Shown: piece by piece, positions 1-8,212 of the stretch
How the letters are laid out: each line of letters starts with the position of its first letter
Position numbering within the stretch: position 1 is the first letter of the stretch
Assembly (NCBI RefSeq): GCF_015845845.1
Contig: NZ_LDIG01000153.1
Span: 1 to 64,000, forward strand
DNA: 64,000 nt
Reading direction: 5' to 3'
From: Paenibacillus dendritiformis
GTDB lineage: Bacteria; Bacillota; Bacilli; Paenibacillales; Paenibacillaceae
The notes under the pieces: model-generated
What the model saw: only the letters and a program-made list of their open reading frames with translations
Database searches by the model: none
What the model was told of the DNA's origin: nothing
Program-made: the position numbers and the translations under genes

Positions 1-211
1 CAAAGTCACTTTTCCCTTGACAAAGTAGCCCCAGGTACGCGTAGACCACATCCGGGTGAGTGACCGTGGGTTGATGTACACCGGGAAGCGAGGAACGAGT
101 CAAGCGCTTGGCAATCTGGGTATGGGAAAGGAGCAAGCCAATGAGGGCAAGACCGGAATGAGCGGTCAGCATCTCCACGGACTGATCCAGTTGAAAACGT
201 ACGGGTTTCAT
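1..211 (-). CDS. IS1380-family transposase, N-terminal part (continues past window start)
   Basis: An open frame starts at ATG 211 on the minus strand and runs without a stop off the left edge (70 codons visible). The translation begins MKPVRFQLDQSVEMLTAHSG and contains GLALIGLLL and VYAYLGLLCQGKSDF, which match my recollection of the N-terminus of IS1380-type DDE transposases. A GGAGGTG ribosome binding site lies just upstream (complement of 217-223). The catalytic residues lie outside the window, so activity cannot be judged. The gene points away from the damaged CPBP gene at 304, so the IS end probably lies between about 220 and 300. I could not identify its terminal inverted repeat. Family assignment is from memory of the motif, with no search. 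Confidence 0.75.
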   Translation of the reverse strand, partial: MKPVRFQLDQSVEMLTAHSGLALIGLLLSHTQIAKRLTRSSLPGVHQPTVTHPDVVYAYLGLLCQGKSDF

Positions 212-303
212 CAATGGCACCTCCGGGGTGAGTTAAAGAAATACGGGAATTCTTCCCTTTTTCCTTATTTTACTTTACCGGCGGCTCATTTTCTAACTTT
301 TCT

Positions 304-1020
304 ATGATTTCATTTCACGGATTCAGGTTTCCGTTGTTCATGCTACGATTTGCAGATAAGCTGACCTGGAAGGAAACTCTAACTTATCTGGGCTTCAGAA
401 GGGAGTCTTTAAAAGGACTGCTGCTGGTCCTGCCGCTAATAACCCTGCTGTTCACCGCCTTATCCCTGCCTTACATGAAGTGGGTATTCCCGTCTTTATC
501 CTCATTCCTGAACTCGATTCCGGCGCTTCATATGGGAGAGCGGCATATTTTCAACCAAGGATACTATGATTTTCCCTGGCCTTTGCTGCTGATTGGAATC
601 ATCGGGAATTTCATCGGAGAAGAAGTCTATTTCCGCGGTTATTTACTGAAGAAGATAGGCAGGCTGCGCTTTGATTGGCTGATCCTCAGCATTTTGTTCC
701 AGTTCTATCATATGTGGCAAGCGCCGATGAACTGGGCTTTTATTCCGCTGGCGGTTATCATTCCTTGTGAAATCCTGGTCAAGCTGCGCAAAAACATATA
801 TGGAGCAATCCTGTTTCACATATTTGTTAATACGATATGGGGGCTATTACCCTTTATCTGGTCGGGGTGTAATTCGCCCTCATTGACATTATATTACCGG
901 CGGACAAGCAATTTGCCGATATGTCGAAGGCGTCTCTGGTTAGAGCAAGCACGGCAGAGTTCATGCGCGGCGATGGCTCTGTCTATGAAATTCAGATCAA
1001 AACAGAAAGCAGAGATGTAA
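304..1020 (+). CDS. CPBP-family intramembrane metalloprotease, probably truncated at both ends
   Basis: The frame encodes a membrane protein with hydrophobic segments and the CPBP/Abi signature: EEVYFR at residues 106-111, a histidine in FYHMW (136) and a second in FHIFVN (172). These are the expected metal and catalytic residues of the family, which processes prenylated proteins or peptides in the membrane. The family-like sequence stops near nucleotide 870; the last ~48 codons (from SGCNSPS) are the out-of-frame 5' remnant of the following comP-like gene. No ribosome binding site precedes ATG 304 and the usual N-terminal segment is missing. The gene therefore looks cut by the IS on its left and by a deletion on its right. 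It is probably not functional as a full protein. Confidence 0.6.
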   Translation: MISFHGFRFPLFMLRFADKLTWKETLTYLGFRRESLKGLLLVLPLITLLFTALSLPYMKWVFPSLSSFLNSIPALHMGERHIFNQGYYDFPWPLLLIGIIGNFIGEEVYFRGYLLKKIGRLRFDWLILSILFQFYHMWQAPMNWAFIPLAVIIPCEILVKLRKNIYGAILFHIFVNTIWGLLPFIWSGCNSPSLTLYYRRTSNLPICRRRLWLEQARQSSCAAMALSMKFRSKQKAEM

Positions 1021-2990
1021 TGCAAAGTGTATTCTCCATTGTGGCGGCAGCATTGTTGCAGATCATCGGCTTGCTGGCTTACTATAAAAATCCGGCTTCA
1101 TCCACGGTTCGCCTATTTTGCTTGCTGAATTACGTAATGGCCATGGTTATTCTGACTGTATATTCTACCGAATTGCTTGTATCGGATTTGATTTTGTCGA
1201 TCTGCTCGGTCTGGCTCCCTTATTTGCTGCTCTCTTTTTGCGTTTCGTTTGTACTGCGTGCGGTGCCTGCTTTGTGGTCAAAGGCCCTCTTTTTCTTCCG
1301 TCTGGCCTGCATTCTATTTTCTTGTTATACCATTTGGGCCGTAAGCCAGCATGAGATTCCCGGCTGGATTCGAGAAACGGTACATCTCGTTTTTATGATG
1401 ACGCTGCTGTTTATCTTGCTCATGATCCGGCTATATTGGAGATCGCTGGATCGGGTGGAGAAAAATCATGCCCTGGGGCTGGGCGCCGGTCTATGCTTCA
1501 GCTTTCTGCCCTATCTGCTCCTGTATGCGATCCCGGATTTGCTGTGGAACGGGTACATTCTGGCTCCCGAATATGCGCTCATTGGTCTTGTGCCGTTGTC
1601 TGGCGTTTTTCTGTATATCCTTGACAAGCGCAGCATGGTGGATATGAACATCTATCTTCCCCGGCTGCTGGTTCACATCCTTTATTATGGAGGTGTCTTT
1701 CTTCTCATCGCCTTTGCCAATCGAATGGATCGTCCGGTTTGGACCGCAGTCTTATTTGGAGGCTTTGCTGCGGGGACCTTGGTGTACCGGAGAAGGCTTC
1801 GGCGGTCAAGACAACAGGCGGAAGGGCGCAAGGAGTGGTTGGAGCAGCAGAAGCTGAAGTTATCCATCCAGATTGCGGAGACCCGGAATATCCAGGATAT
1901 TCTCAGCCTGATCAGCGACATGCTTCACCGTGTCGTAGATGTGGAAGGAGTCTGTATGGTCTGGCATGACGGGACTCGACTGGTTGTACACGGCACAGGC
2001 CGATACAAAGACATGATTGGCAAAGAACAAGACGCTCGCTGGATCGATCGCAGCTTCTGGGAAAGAGGCTTCGATTTCGAATATGTTGCCTCCATTTCCG
2101 ACTTCGCCGGATTTTCCTGTACAGGATATTTGTGCATGGGTCCCAAGGGCAATTTGTCGCTGTTCTCCGTGGAAGAGAAGAGGCTGATCGACGAGATTGG
2201 CAGGGAAGCAGCACGGCTATTGACCAATGCCAGACTGCTGACCGGATTGCAGAAAGAGTTTCAACATACAAAAGAGCAGCACGCGTGTGATGCTCATCCT
2301 GTTCATGATGACATTCGGCAGATGAACTGTCTGTTAATGGAGGCTCAGCAAGCCGAGCGGGTTCGCCTTTCCTATTATCTGCATGATCGGCTGTTGCAGA
2401 ATCTGATTTTCCTATCGAGAGATCTGGAGGAGATGGCGAATCACGGACGAGCTGATGACCGGCAGATCGCGTCCTGGCTGAAATGCCTCTATGAATCGCA
2501 GCAGGATATCCGGGCACTGTGTGGATGAGTTGTATCCGCATATTGTGGATAAAGCCGGGCTGGAGGAGTCCTTGCGCTGGCTGCTGCGGACTGCCGGAGA
2601 GAAGGGGGGCTGCGTGCAGCGCTATATTACGATTGGCCGGGAGAAGCGCCGGCCCCCTTGCTCAAGTCCAATCTTTTCCGAATGATCCGCGAGCTTGTCC
2701 ATAATGTGCTGAAGCATGCCGAAGCCACGCAGCTTGATGTTCGCGTCAAGCGGGTAGAGAATGAGGGAATATGCTGCACGGTAAGCGATGACGGCAAAGG
2801 CTTCGATGCAGGTGCTTTTCAGGAACACATCGGATCCCGGGAAGGCGCGCATCTTGGACTTATCTCGGTCAACAGCCAGATCGATTATCTTGGCGGAGAG
2901 ATGGAGCTTCATTCTGCACCGGGAGAGGGTGCCAGGATTACACTGCGGCTGCGGACTCCAGCTTCATGTGAAATAGGAGGGAACGCATAA
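876..2990 (+). pseudogene. comP: ComP-like sensor histidine kinase, 5'-truncated with two frameshifts
   Basis: Three frames together spell a ComP/NarX-type kinase. Frame one (876-2528) has the tail of an extracytoplasmic PDZ-like segment (ILPADKQFADM), about seven membrane helices, a GAF-like region and the HisKA_3 H-box (YYLHDRLLQNLI). It then shifts near 2515 into VDELYPHIVDKAGLEESLRW and again near 2655 into the ATPase domain (N-box RELVHNVLKHAEA, G1 DDGKGFD, G2 GAHLGLISV). The N-terminal membrane region is shorter than in ComP and abuts the CPBP gene, so the 5' part, and any comQ/comX, appear deleted. The stop overlaps the ATG of the downstream response regulator (TAATG at 2988-2992), the usual comP-comA coupling. 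Sequencing error at the shifts is possible, but the 5' truncation is independent of them. Confidence 0.75.
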
Positions 2991-3625
2991 TGGCAACGGA
3001 AATCAAGGTTGTCTTGCTTGATGATCATCCCCTTGTGATAGATGCATTGAAACACCGACTGGAGCAGGAAGAAGATATTCGCGTAACGGGAACGTTTGCC
3101 GATCCGCGCCTCTTGCTGGAGCAAATCCGCCGGAATAAGCCGGATGTGCTGGTGATGGATATTTCCATGCCGCATATGGACGGCTTTCAGTTGGCTGTTC
3201 TGTTGAAGAAGGAATATGGTTCTGCTCTTAAAATCATCATGCTGTCTGGTTATACGTATGAAGAGTTTTATTTGAAGGCCTATGAGATTGGCGTGAACGC
3301 TTATTTGTCCAAGCAGGCTTCCTACGTGCAAATTATTAATGCGATTCGGCAGAGCCTGGCAGGTCATATGCTGGTTCCTGAACGTCTGTTCGGAGCTTAT
3401 GGGCAGGATAAGCTGACGCCCACGGAGCGTGAGGTGCTGGTTAGGGTTTCACGGGAGATGAGCAATAAGGAGATTGCCAGAGAACTCGGCATCAGCCAGC
3501 GGACAGTGGAATACCATCTAACCTCCATTCTTCAGAAACTGCGGGTCAAATCGCGAGTGGGGGCGGTGGCCAAAGGATATGAGCTGGGGCTGATTGGAGC
3601 TGCCGGTTCAAATCATCAACAATAG
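2990..3625 (+). CDS. comA: ComA-like response regulator (NarL/FixJ type)
   Basis: 211 aa with an N-terminal receiver domain (acidic pair DD at 11-12, phosphoacceptor D57 in DVLVMDISMP, conserved K of LSKQ near 107) and a C-terminal LuxR-type helix-turn-helix (LTPTEREVLVRVSREMSNK, then ISQRTVEYHLTSILQKL). The product is a DNA-binding transcription factor activated by phosphorylation. It has an AGGAGGG site at about 2975 and its ATG overlaps the stop of the broken kinase, so it would be co-transcribed with it. With the kinase damaged, it would have no cognate partner unless another kinase or acetyl phosphate supplies phosphate. Assignment as ComA rests on gene order plus domain architecture; another NarL-type regulator is the alternative. 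Confidence 0.8.
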   Translation: MATEIKVVLLDDHPLVIDALKHRLEQEEDIRVTGTFADPRLLLEQIRRNKPDVLVMDISMPHMDGFQLAVLLKKEYGSALKIIMLSGYTYEEFYLKAYEIGVNAYLSKQASYVQIINAIRQSLAGHMLVPERLFGAYGQDKLTPTEREVLVRVSREMSNKEIARELGISQRTVEYHLTSILQKLRVKSRVGAVAKGYELGLIGAAGSNHQQ

Positions 3626-3863
3626 AATGGGTGTACGAGAAACATTGCGGCATCATTTTGATGACGTGTTGGCAAGAGGATTTTGAAACAGGGGATACCA
3701 TTCTAGTAGCCGAATCTTTGGAAACTCTGATCAGAGACTTACGAATCTGTATATAAGTATATGTTCAATCGACCTTGATTGGCTCTAAGCCTTTCAAGTT
3801 TTTTTGTTTTATAACGTATGCTATAACATAAATCACATTTTCTATTTTAAATGTGTCCAAATA

Positions 3864-3893
3864 TTGACACTCATTATAACACCATGATATTAT
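3864..3893 (+). promoter_or_regulatory. Strong sigma-A promoter upstream of the transporter/dehydrogenase/paa gene block
   Basis: A perfect -35 TTGACA (3864-3869), an 18-bp spacer and a -10 TATTAT (3888-3893) preceded by TGA at 3885-3887 (extended -10). Predicted transcription start is about 3900, giving a leader of about 380 nt before the ATG at 4280. It is the clearest promoter found upstream of the same-strand block that runs to 24216. Confidence 0.65.
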
Positions 3894-3910
3894 AAGGTTA
3901 AAATAACGCA

Positions 3911-3943
3911 CCATCGAAAAAACGTATTATAATTTTGCGATGG
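3911..3943. promoter_or_regulatory. 33-bp imperfect palindrome, candidate operator
   Basis: Left arm CCATCGAAAAA (3911-3921) and right arm TTTTGCGATGG (3933-3943) match at 10 of 11 positions around an 11-bp AT-rich centre. It sits just after the predicted transcription start and contains a second TATAAT (3928-3933). Position and symmetry suit a repressor operator. PaaX, encoded at the far end of the block, is one candidate ligand, but I have no sequence evidence for that pairing. Confidence 0.5.
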
Positions 3944-4279
3944 ACCTCATGAAGAACCTCGATATCCGATTGCAAGCTCCAGCTCGACAACGCGCATCTA
4001 CGATAACTTTACACGTTTACGCAACATCACCGCATCTAAGCTATCAGGCAGCAGCGCTAAGCCTCGGAGGCAAGCGCAGTCACATCATCCTTCCATGCGA
4101 ACGCGCACACAGACCTGCACGAACGAACTTTCCATGAAGCATCAGAGGAACACATTTCATGTCTCGATGACCGCAAGAGAGCTTTTACACTCAGACAACT
4201 CGCCAATACGCTTTTTTATCTATTTCTTATCTTGAAAGCGCAAACAATTACAATCCTTATTGTAAAGGAGCGAGATTGG

Positions 4280-5284
4280 ATGAAACCGTTTTTTTCGATT
4301 GTTATGGTTTGTTCGCTCCTGCTGCTGGCGGCATGCGGGAACTCGAGCGAACCGAAGGACATGGGCAAGAATGACGACGGCAAGAAGATGGTCAAGATCG
4401 GCATTGCGCAGTACGCGAATCACCCTTCGCTGGATGGGGCGAGGGAAGGCTTTTTGCAGGCGCTGAAGGATGCCGGTTACGAGGAAAATGTCAATTTGCA
4501 AGTGGACTTCCACAATGCGCAGGGTGACATGAACAACAACCTCACGATAGCCCAAAAGCTGGTCGGCGACAAAAACGACCTGATCCTGGCGATCGCCACG
4601 CCGACCGCGCAGGCGGTTGCGAAGGCGACGAAAGACATCCCCGTTCTGTTCACGGCCGTGACGGATCCGGTCGCGTCGAAGCTGGTCGACAGTCTCGAGA
4701 AGCCGGGAGGGAATGTGACAGGGACGCGCGACACGAATCCGGACGCGATCAAGAAGACGATGGAGACGATCAAGAAATTTTTCCCCGAGGCCCGCAAGAT
4801 AGGCGTCATTTACAATTCCGGCGAGCAGAATTCCGTCGTCAACATCGCTAACGTCAAGCAGGTGCTGCAAGAAGGCGGATTGGAGACGATCGAGGCCACC
4901 GTGACGAACAGCTCCGAGGTGAAGCAGGCCGCCGATTCGCTGGTAGGGCGCGCGGATATCATCTATCTCACGTCGGATAATACGGTCATTTCGGCGCTCA
5001 GCTCCGTTGTGTCGGTCGCGAATGACAAGGACATTCCGCTGATCTGCGAGAGCAGTGAATCGGTGGGGGAAGGCGCGTTCGCATCGATCGGATTCCAGTA
5101 CTACGATCTGGGCTACACGACAGGCAAAATGGCGGTGGAGGTGCTGAAGGGCGCATCGCCGGCAGACATCCCCGTCCAGTTCTCCGAGAAGCTCGATCTG
5201 ATGATTAATCCGAAGGCGGCGGAGGCGCAAGGAATTACATTGACGGATGAGATGACACAAGGCGCAATCCTGATTGAGAAATAA
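4280..5284 (+). CDS. ABC transporter substrate-binding lipoprotein (TrpX type)
   Basis: 334 aa from ATG 4280, chosen because AAAGGAG lies 9 nt upstream and a lipoprotein signal follows at once (LLLLAAC, lipidated Cys19). The mature part, from VKIGIAQYANHPSLDGAREG to IPVQFSEKLDLMINPKAAEAQGI, matches the ABC_sub_bind (TrpX) family of periplasmic-type two-lobed binding proteins used for tryptophan and related ligands. The protein would be anchored on the outer face of the membrane and deliver ligand to the permease encoded 27 bp downstream. Being first in a block that ends with phenylacetate genes, its ligand may be an aromatic amino acid or acid; that is inference. Confidence 0.85.
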   Translation: MKPFFSIVMVCSLLLLAACGNSSEPKDMGKNDDGKKMVKIGIAQYANHPSLDGAREGFLQALKDAGYEENVNLQVDFHNAQGDMNNNLTIAQKLVGDKNDLILAIATPTAQAVAKATKDIPVLFTAVTDPVASKLVDSLEKPGGNVTGTRDTNPDAIKKTMETIKKFFPEARKIGVIYNSGEQNSVVNIANVKQVLQEGGLETIEATVTNSSEVKQAADSLVGRADIIYLTSDNTVISALSSVVSVANDKDIPLICESSESVGEGAFASIGFQYYDLGYTTGKMAVEVLKGASPADIPVQFSEKLDLMINPKAAEAQGITLTDEMTQGAILIEK

Positions 5285-5311
5285 GTCGTTCCAAATTAGG
5301 AGGATGCTATC

Positions 5312-6262
5312 GTGCTGTATGCGCTGACGGGTTCTTTGGAAGCAGGGGTCATTTACGCGTTGATGGCCCTGGGCGTTTACTTGACGTTTCGGATTCTTGA
5401 CTTTCCCGATTTGACCGTCGACGGCAGCTTTGCCACCGGCGGCGCCGTGGCGGCGCTCATGATTACGTCCGGCTATTCCCCGCTGCTCGCCACATTGGGC
5501 GCGCTGCTCGCGGGATGCGCAGCAGGAACCGTAACCGGCCTGCTGCATACGAAAGGGAAAATCAATACGCTGCTATCCGGCATTATTTCGATGATTGCTT
5601 TATATTCGATCAATTTGCGGATTATGGGCAAGGCGAATACGCCGCTTTTGGGAGAAACCACCTTGTTCACGCAGCTTGACTCCTTCTTGTCCAGCCTGCA
5701 GCCGCTTGCCATTTTGGCCGCTGTAGGAATATTCGTCCTGCTCATCAAATGGGCCATCGACTGGTTCCTGGATACGGAGATCGGCTTGGCGATTCGCGCC
5801 ACCGGCGATAATGCGAAAATGATCCGCAGCCTCTCCGCGAACACCGACAATATGAAAATTATCGGGCTGAGCCTGTCCAACGGATTGGTAGCGCTATCCG
5901 GCGCTCTTATCGCCCAATATCAAGAATTTGCGGATGTCTCGATGGGGATCGGAATTATTATCATCGGCTTGGCTTCCGTCATTATGGGGGAAGCCGTCTT
6001 CGGCCACGCCTCCATTCGGCGGGCGACCTTCGCCGTAATCGGAGGAGCCATCGTCTATCGTCTCATTATTATGCTCGCTCTCCGCATCGGGTTGGATCCG
6101 AATGACCTGAAGCTGCTGACCGCCGCGATTGTGGTCGCCGCCCTTGTCATGTCGCGGGTTCTCGCTACATGGAAAGACAGACGGGTGAAGTCCTCTCCGG
6201 AAGATGTTCCGCATGTGGCCATCGACCAGGGAGCAAGGGGGGAAAGCCATGCTGAAACTTGA
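5312..6262 (+). CDS. ABC transporter permease (TrpY type)
   Basis: 316 aa, very hydrophobic throughout, BPD_transp_2-like, with the opening segment GSLEAGVIYALMALGVYLTFRILDFPDLTVDGSF that characterises TrpXYZ-type permeases. The start is GTG 5312, supported by AGGAGG at 5298-5303. It forms the membrane channel with the ATPase encoded next; the reading frames overlap by 14 bp, which indicates translational coupling. The short charged C-terminus (WKDRRVKSSPEDVPH) is cytoplasmic. It works with the 4280 lipoprotein; substrate unknown. Confidence 0.85.
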   Translation: MLYALTGSLEAGVIYALMALGVYLTFRILDFPDLTVDGSFATGGAVAALMITSGYSPLLATLGALLAGCAAGTVTGLLHTKGKINTLLSGIISMIALYSINLRIMGKANTPLLGETTLFTQLDSFLSSLQPLAILAAVGIFVLLIKWAIDWFLDTEIGLAIRATGDNAKMIRSLSANTDNMKIIGLSLSNGLVALSGALIAQYQEFADVSMGIGIIIIGLASVIMGEAVFGHASIRRATFAVIGGAIVYRLIIMLALRIGLDPNDLKLLTAAIVVAALVMSRVLATWKDRRVKSSPEDVPHVAIDQGARGESHAET

Positions 6263-7037
6263 CGGGGTTCGGAAAGTGTTCAACCGCAGGACGGCGAGCG
6301 AGAAAATCGCTCTGCAGCATATAAATCTGACGCTTCGCGAGGGCGACTTCGTGACGATTATCGGTTCCAATGGAGCCGGCAAGTCCACGCTGATGAATAT
6401 TATCTCCGGCGGGATGGCGCCGGATAGCGGGACCATCGAAATTGACGGCGAGAACGTGACCGGTCTCTCCGAATTCGAGCGCTCGCGCAAGATCGGACGC
6501 GTGTTCCAGGATCCGATGGCCGGGACGGCGCCGACGATGACGATCGAGGAGAATCTGGCGGTCGCCTTCTCTCGCGACAAAAGACGCACCTTGCACCGGG
6601 GCGTGAACAAGAAGCGGAAGGAGTTGTTCCGGGAAAGCTTGGCTTCGCTGCATCTCGGCCTTGAGGACCGGCTGTCGGCCAAAGCGGGACTCCTGTCGGG
6701 CGGCGAGCGGCAGGCGCTCAGTCTGCTGATGGCGACCTTCACGCAGCCGAAGGTGCTGCTGCTGGATGAGCATACGGCCGCGCTTGATCCGGCCAGGGCG
6801 CAGTTGATTACGGCGCTGACGAAGGAGGTCGTCGAGCGCTCCAACTTCACGACGCTGATGGTTACCCACAATATGCAGCAAGCCATCGAGCTCGGCAATC
6901 GCCTGATCATGATGGACGCCGGGGAAATTATTTTGGATGTGCGGGAAGAGGAGAAGAAGCAGCTGACGATCGAGGTGTTGTTGAAAAAATTCGCCCAGTT
7001 GAAGGGAGTGGCGGATGACCGCTTGCTATTGGGATAG
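6249..7037 (+). CDS. ABC transporter ATP-binding protein (TrpZ type)
   Basis: 262 aa from ATG 6249 (GGGGGGAAA ribosome binding site just upstream; longer in-frame starts have none). It shows Walker A GSNGAGKST (39-47), the signature LSGGERQALSL, Walker B VLLLDEHTAALDP and the switch histidine in MVTHNM. It energises the importer formed with the upstream permease. It overlaps the permease gene and is followed after 23 bp by the dehydrogenase E1alpha gene with no terminator between, so transporter and dehydrogenase are probably one transcription unit. Confidence 0.88.
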   Translation: MLKLDGVRKVFNRRTASEKIALQHINLTLREGDFVTIIGSNGAGKSTLMNIISGGMAPDSGTIEIDGENVTGLSEFERSRKIGRVFQDPMAGTAPTMTIEENLAVAFSRDKRRTLHRGVNKKRKELFRESLASLHLGLEDRLSAKAGLLSGGERQALSLLMATFTQPKVLLLDEHTAALDPARAQLITALTKEVVERSNFTTLMVTHNMQQAIELGNRLIMMDAGEIILDVREEEKKQLTIEVLLKKFAQLKGVADDRLLLG

Positions 7038-7060
7038 CTAAAAAGGGGAAGGGAGCGGTA

Positions 7061-8212
7061 ATGATGATTCAAAGTCAGGGGCATCCGTCTGCCCCGCCAA
7101 TCGAAGAGCAGCCAGGAGCGGAGATGCGGCATGAAGACATGCGCGGGCTGCTTGAGCCCTATCAGGTGCTGGCGCCGGACGGTGAGCTTCGCCACCCTAT
7201 CGAGGGGGCCATTGACGAGGATCTGATGATACAAATGTACGAGAACATGGTGCTGACGAGAATGTTCGATCGGAAGGCGGTCAACCTGCAAAGGCAGGGC
7301 CGAATGGGCACGTACGCCCCTTATGAAGGCCAGGAAGCCTCGCAGGTGGGGAGCGCGCTGGCGCTGTCCCCCCATGATTGGCTGTTCCCCAGCTATCGCG
7401 ATCACGCTGCCGCGGTGACGCATGGGCAGTCGCTTACCCGCGTCCTGCTCTATTGGATGGGGCATATGGAAGGCTCCATCAGTCCGGAAGGCCGCCATAT
7501 TATGCCGCCGTGCGTGCCGATAGCCACGCATTTGACGCATGCCGTAGGCACGGCTTGGGCCGCCAAGCTGAAGGGGGAGAGGCAGGCGAGCATCGTGTAC
7601 TTCGGCGAAGGGGCGACCTCGGAAGGAGACTTTCACGAGGCTTTGAATTTTGCCGGGGTGTACCAGACGGCCACCGTCTTCTTCTGTCAAAATAACGGCT
7701 ACGCGATCAGCGTGCCGTTCCATGCGCAGTCCGCTTCCCGGACGATCGCCCAGCGCGCGGCCGCCTACGACATGCCGGGGGTGCGGGTGGACGGCAACGA
7801 TGTGTTCGCCGTATGGCTGACCGTGCGCGAGGCGCTTGAGCGCGGCTTGAACGGCGGCGGGCCGACGCTTATCGAGGCGGTCACGTTCCGTTACGGGCCG
7901 CATACGACCAGCGACGATCCGCGCAAATACCGCGACCAGGCCCGGATCTCCGCCGAATGGAGGGAGCGGCGCGATCCGATAGAGCGTCTGAAGCTGTATC
8001 TCGTGAAGCGGGGCGCGTGGAGCGAGGAGCATGAGGCGCGCCTGATGGAGCGGGTCAGCGCCCTGATCGAAGCCGCGGTCGACGAGGCCGAGAGCTATCC
8101 GAAGTCCCGGCCCGAAGATATGTTCATGCACGTAAGCGCCGATATGCTGTGGCCTGTGGCCGAGCAGCGGGAACAGAGCGGCCTGTGTGCGGAAAGGCAG
8201 GGTGAAGCATGA
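7061..8212 (+). CDS. 2-oxoacid dehydrogenase E1 alpha subunit (branched-chain/aryl keto acid type)
   Basis: 383 aa thiamine-diphosphate enzyme subunit. The TPP/Mg motif GEGATSEGDFHEAL...NNGYAIS spans about residues 182-217, and the phosphorylation-loop-like RYGPHTTSDDPRKYR follows near 285. With the E1beta subunit it decarboxylates a 2-oxoacid and transfers the acyl group to lipoyl-E2. Family resemblance is to branched-chain keto acid and pyruvate dehydrogenase E1. The gene sits between an importer and the phenylacetate genes, so phenylpyruvate is an attractive substrate (product phenylacetyl-CoA); this is inference. The ATGA junction at 8209 couples it to E1beta. Confidence 0.88.
   Translation: MMIQSQGHPSAPPIEEQPGAEMRHEDMRGLLEPYQVLAPDGELRHPIEGAIDEDLMIQMYENMVLTRMFDRKAVNLQRQGRMGTYAPYEGQEASQVGSALALSPHDWLFPSYRDHAAAVTHGQSLTRVLLYWMGHMEGSISPEGRHIMPPCVPIATHLTHAVGTAWAAKLKGERQASIVYFGEGATSEGDFHEALNFAGVYQTATVFFCQNNGYAISVPFHAQSASRTIAQRAAAYDMPGVRVDGNDVFAVWLTVREALERGLNGGGPTLIEAVTFRYGPHTTSDDPRKYRDQARISAEWRERRDPIERLKLYLVKRGAWSEEHEARLMERVSALIEAAVDEAESYPKSRPEDMFMHVSADMLWPVAEQREQSGLCAERQGEA

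Larger units (their letters stand above)
3626..4279. other. 654-bp AT-rich intergenic region with a long untranslated leader
   Basis: No convincing gene. The AT content rises sharply at about 3760-3935, where a sigma-A promoter and a palindrome are annotated separately. The roughly 340 bases between the palindrome and the first gene contain a 65-codon frame at 3940 without family resemblance or a ribosome binding site. I looked for T-box, tryptophan-leader and riboswitch motifs and recognised none. No clear terminator follows comA. Confidence 0.6.

Noticed and set aside
2491-2704. Separate small genes at the kinase frameshift sites
   Set aside because: The frames continue the kinase homology in order and share no start signals; they are parts of the broken comP.
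3940-4137. 65-codon frame in the leader before the transporter
   Set aside because: No ribosome binding site, no family likeness and unusual composition; treated as untranslated leader.
3900-4279. T-box or other known aromatic-amino-acid riboswitch in the long leader
   Set aside because: No T-box consensus, specifier stem or terminator/antiterminator pair could be recognised by eye.
5894-8131. 745-codon open frame on the minus strand across the ABC ATPase and E1alpha genes
   Set aside because: It is antisense to two well-identified genes, has no family resemblance, and arises from high GC at third codon positions. The same holds for the other long minus-strand frames in the paa, fad and sugar regions.
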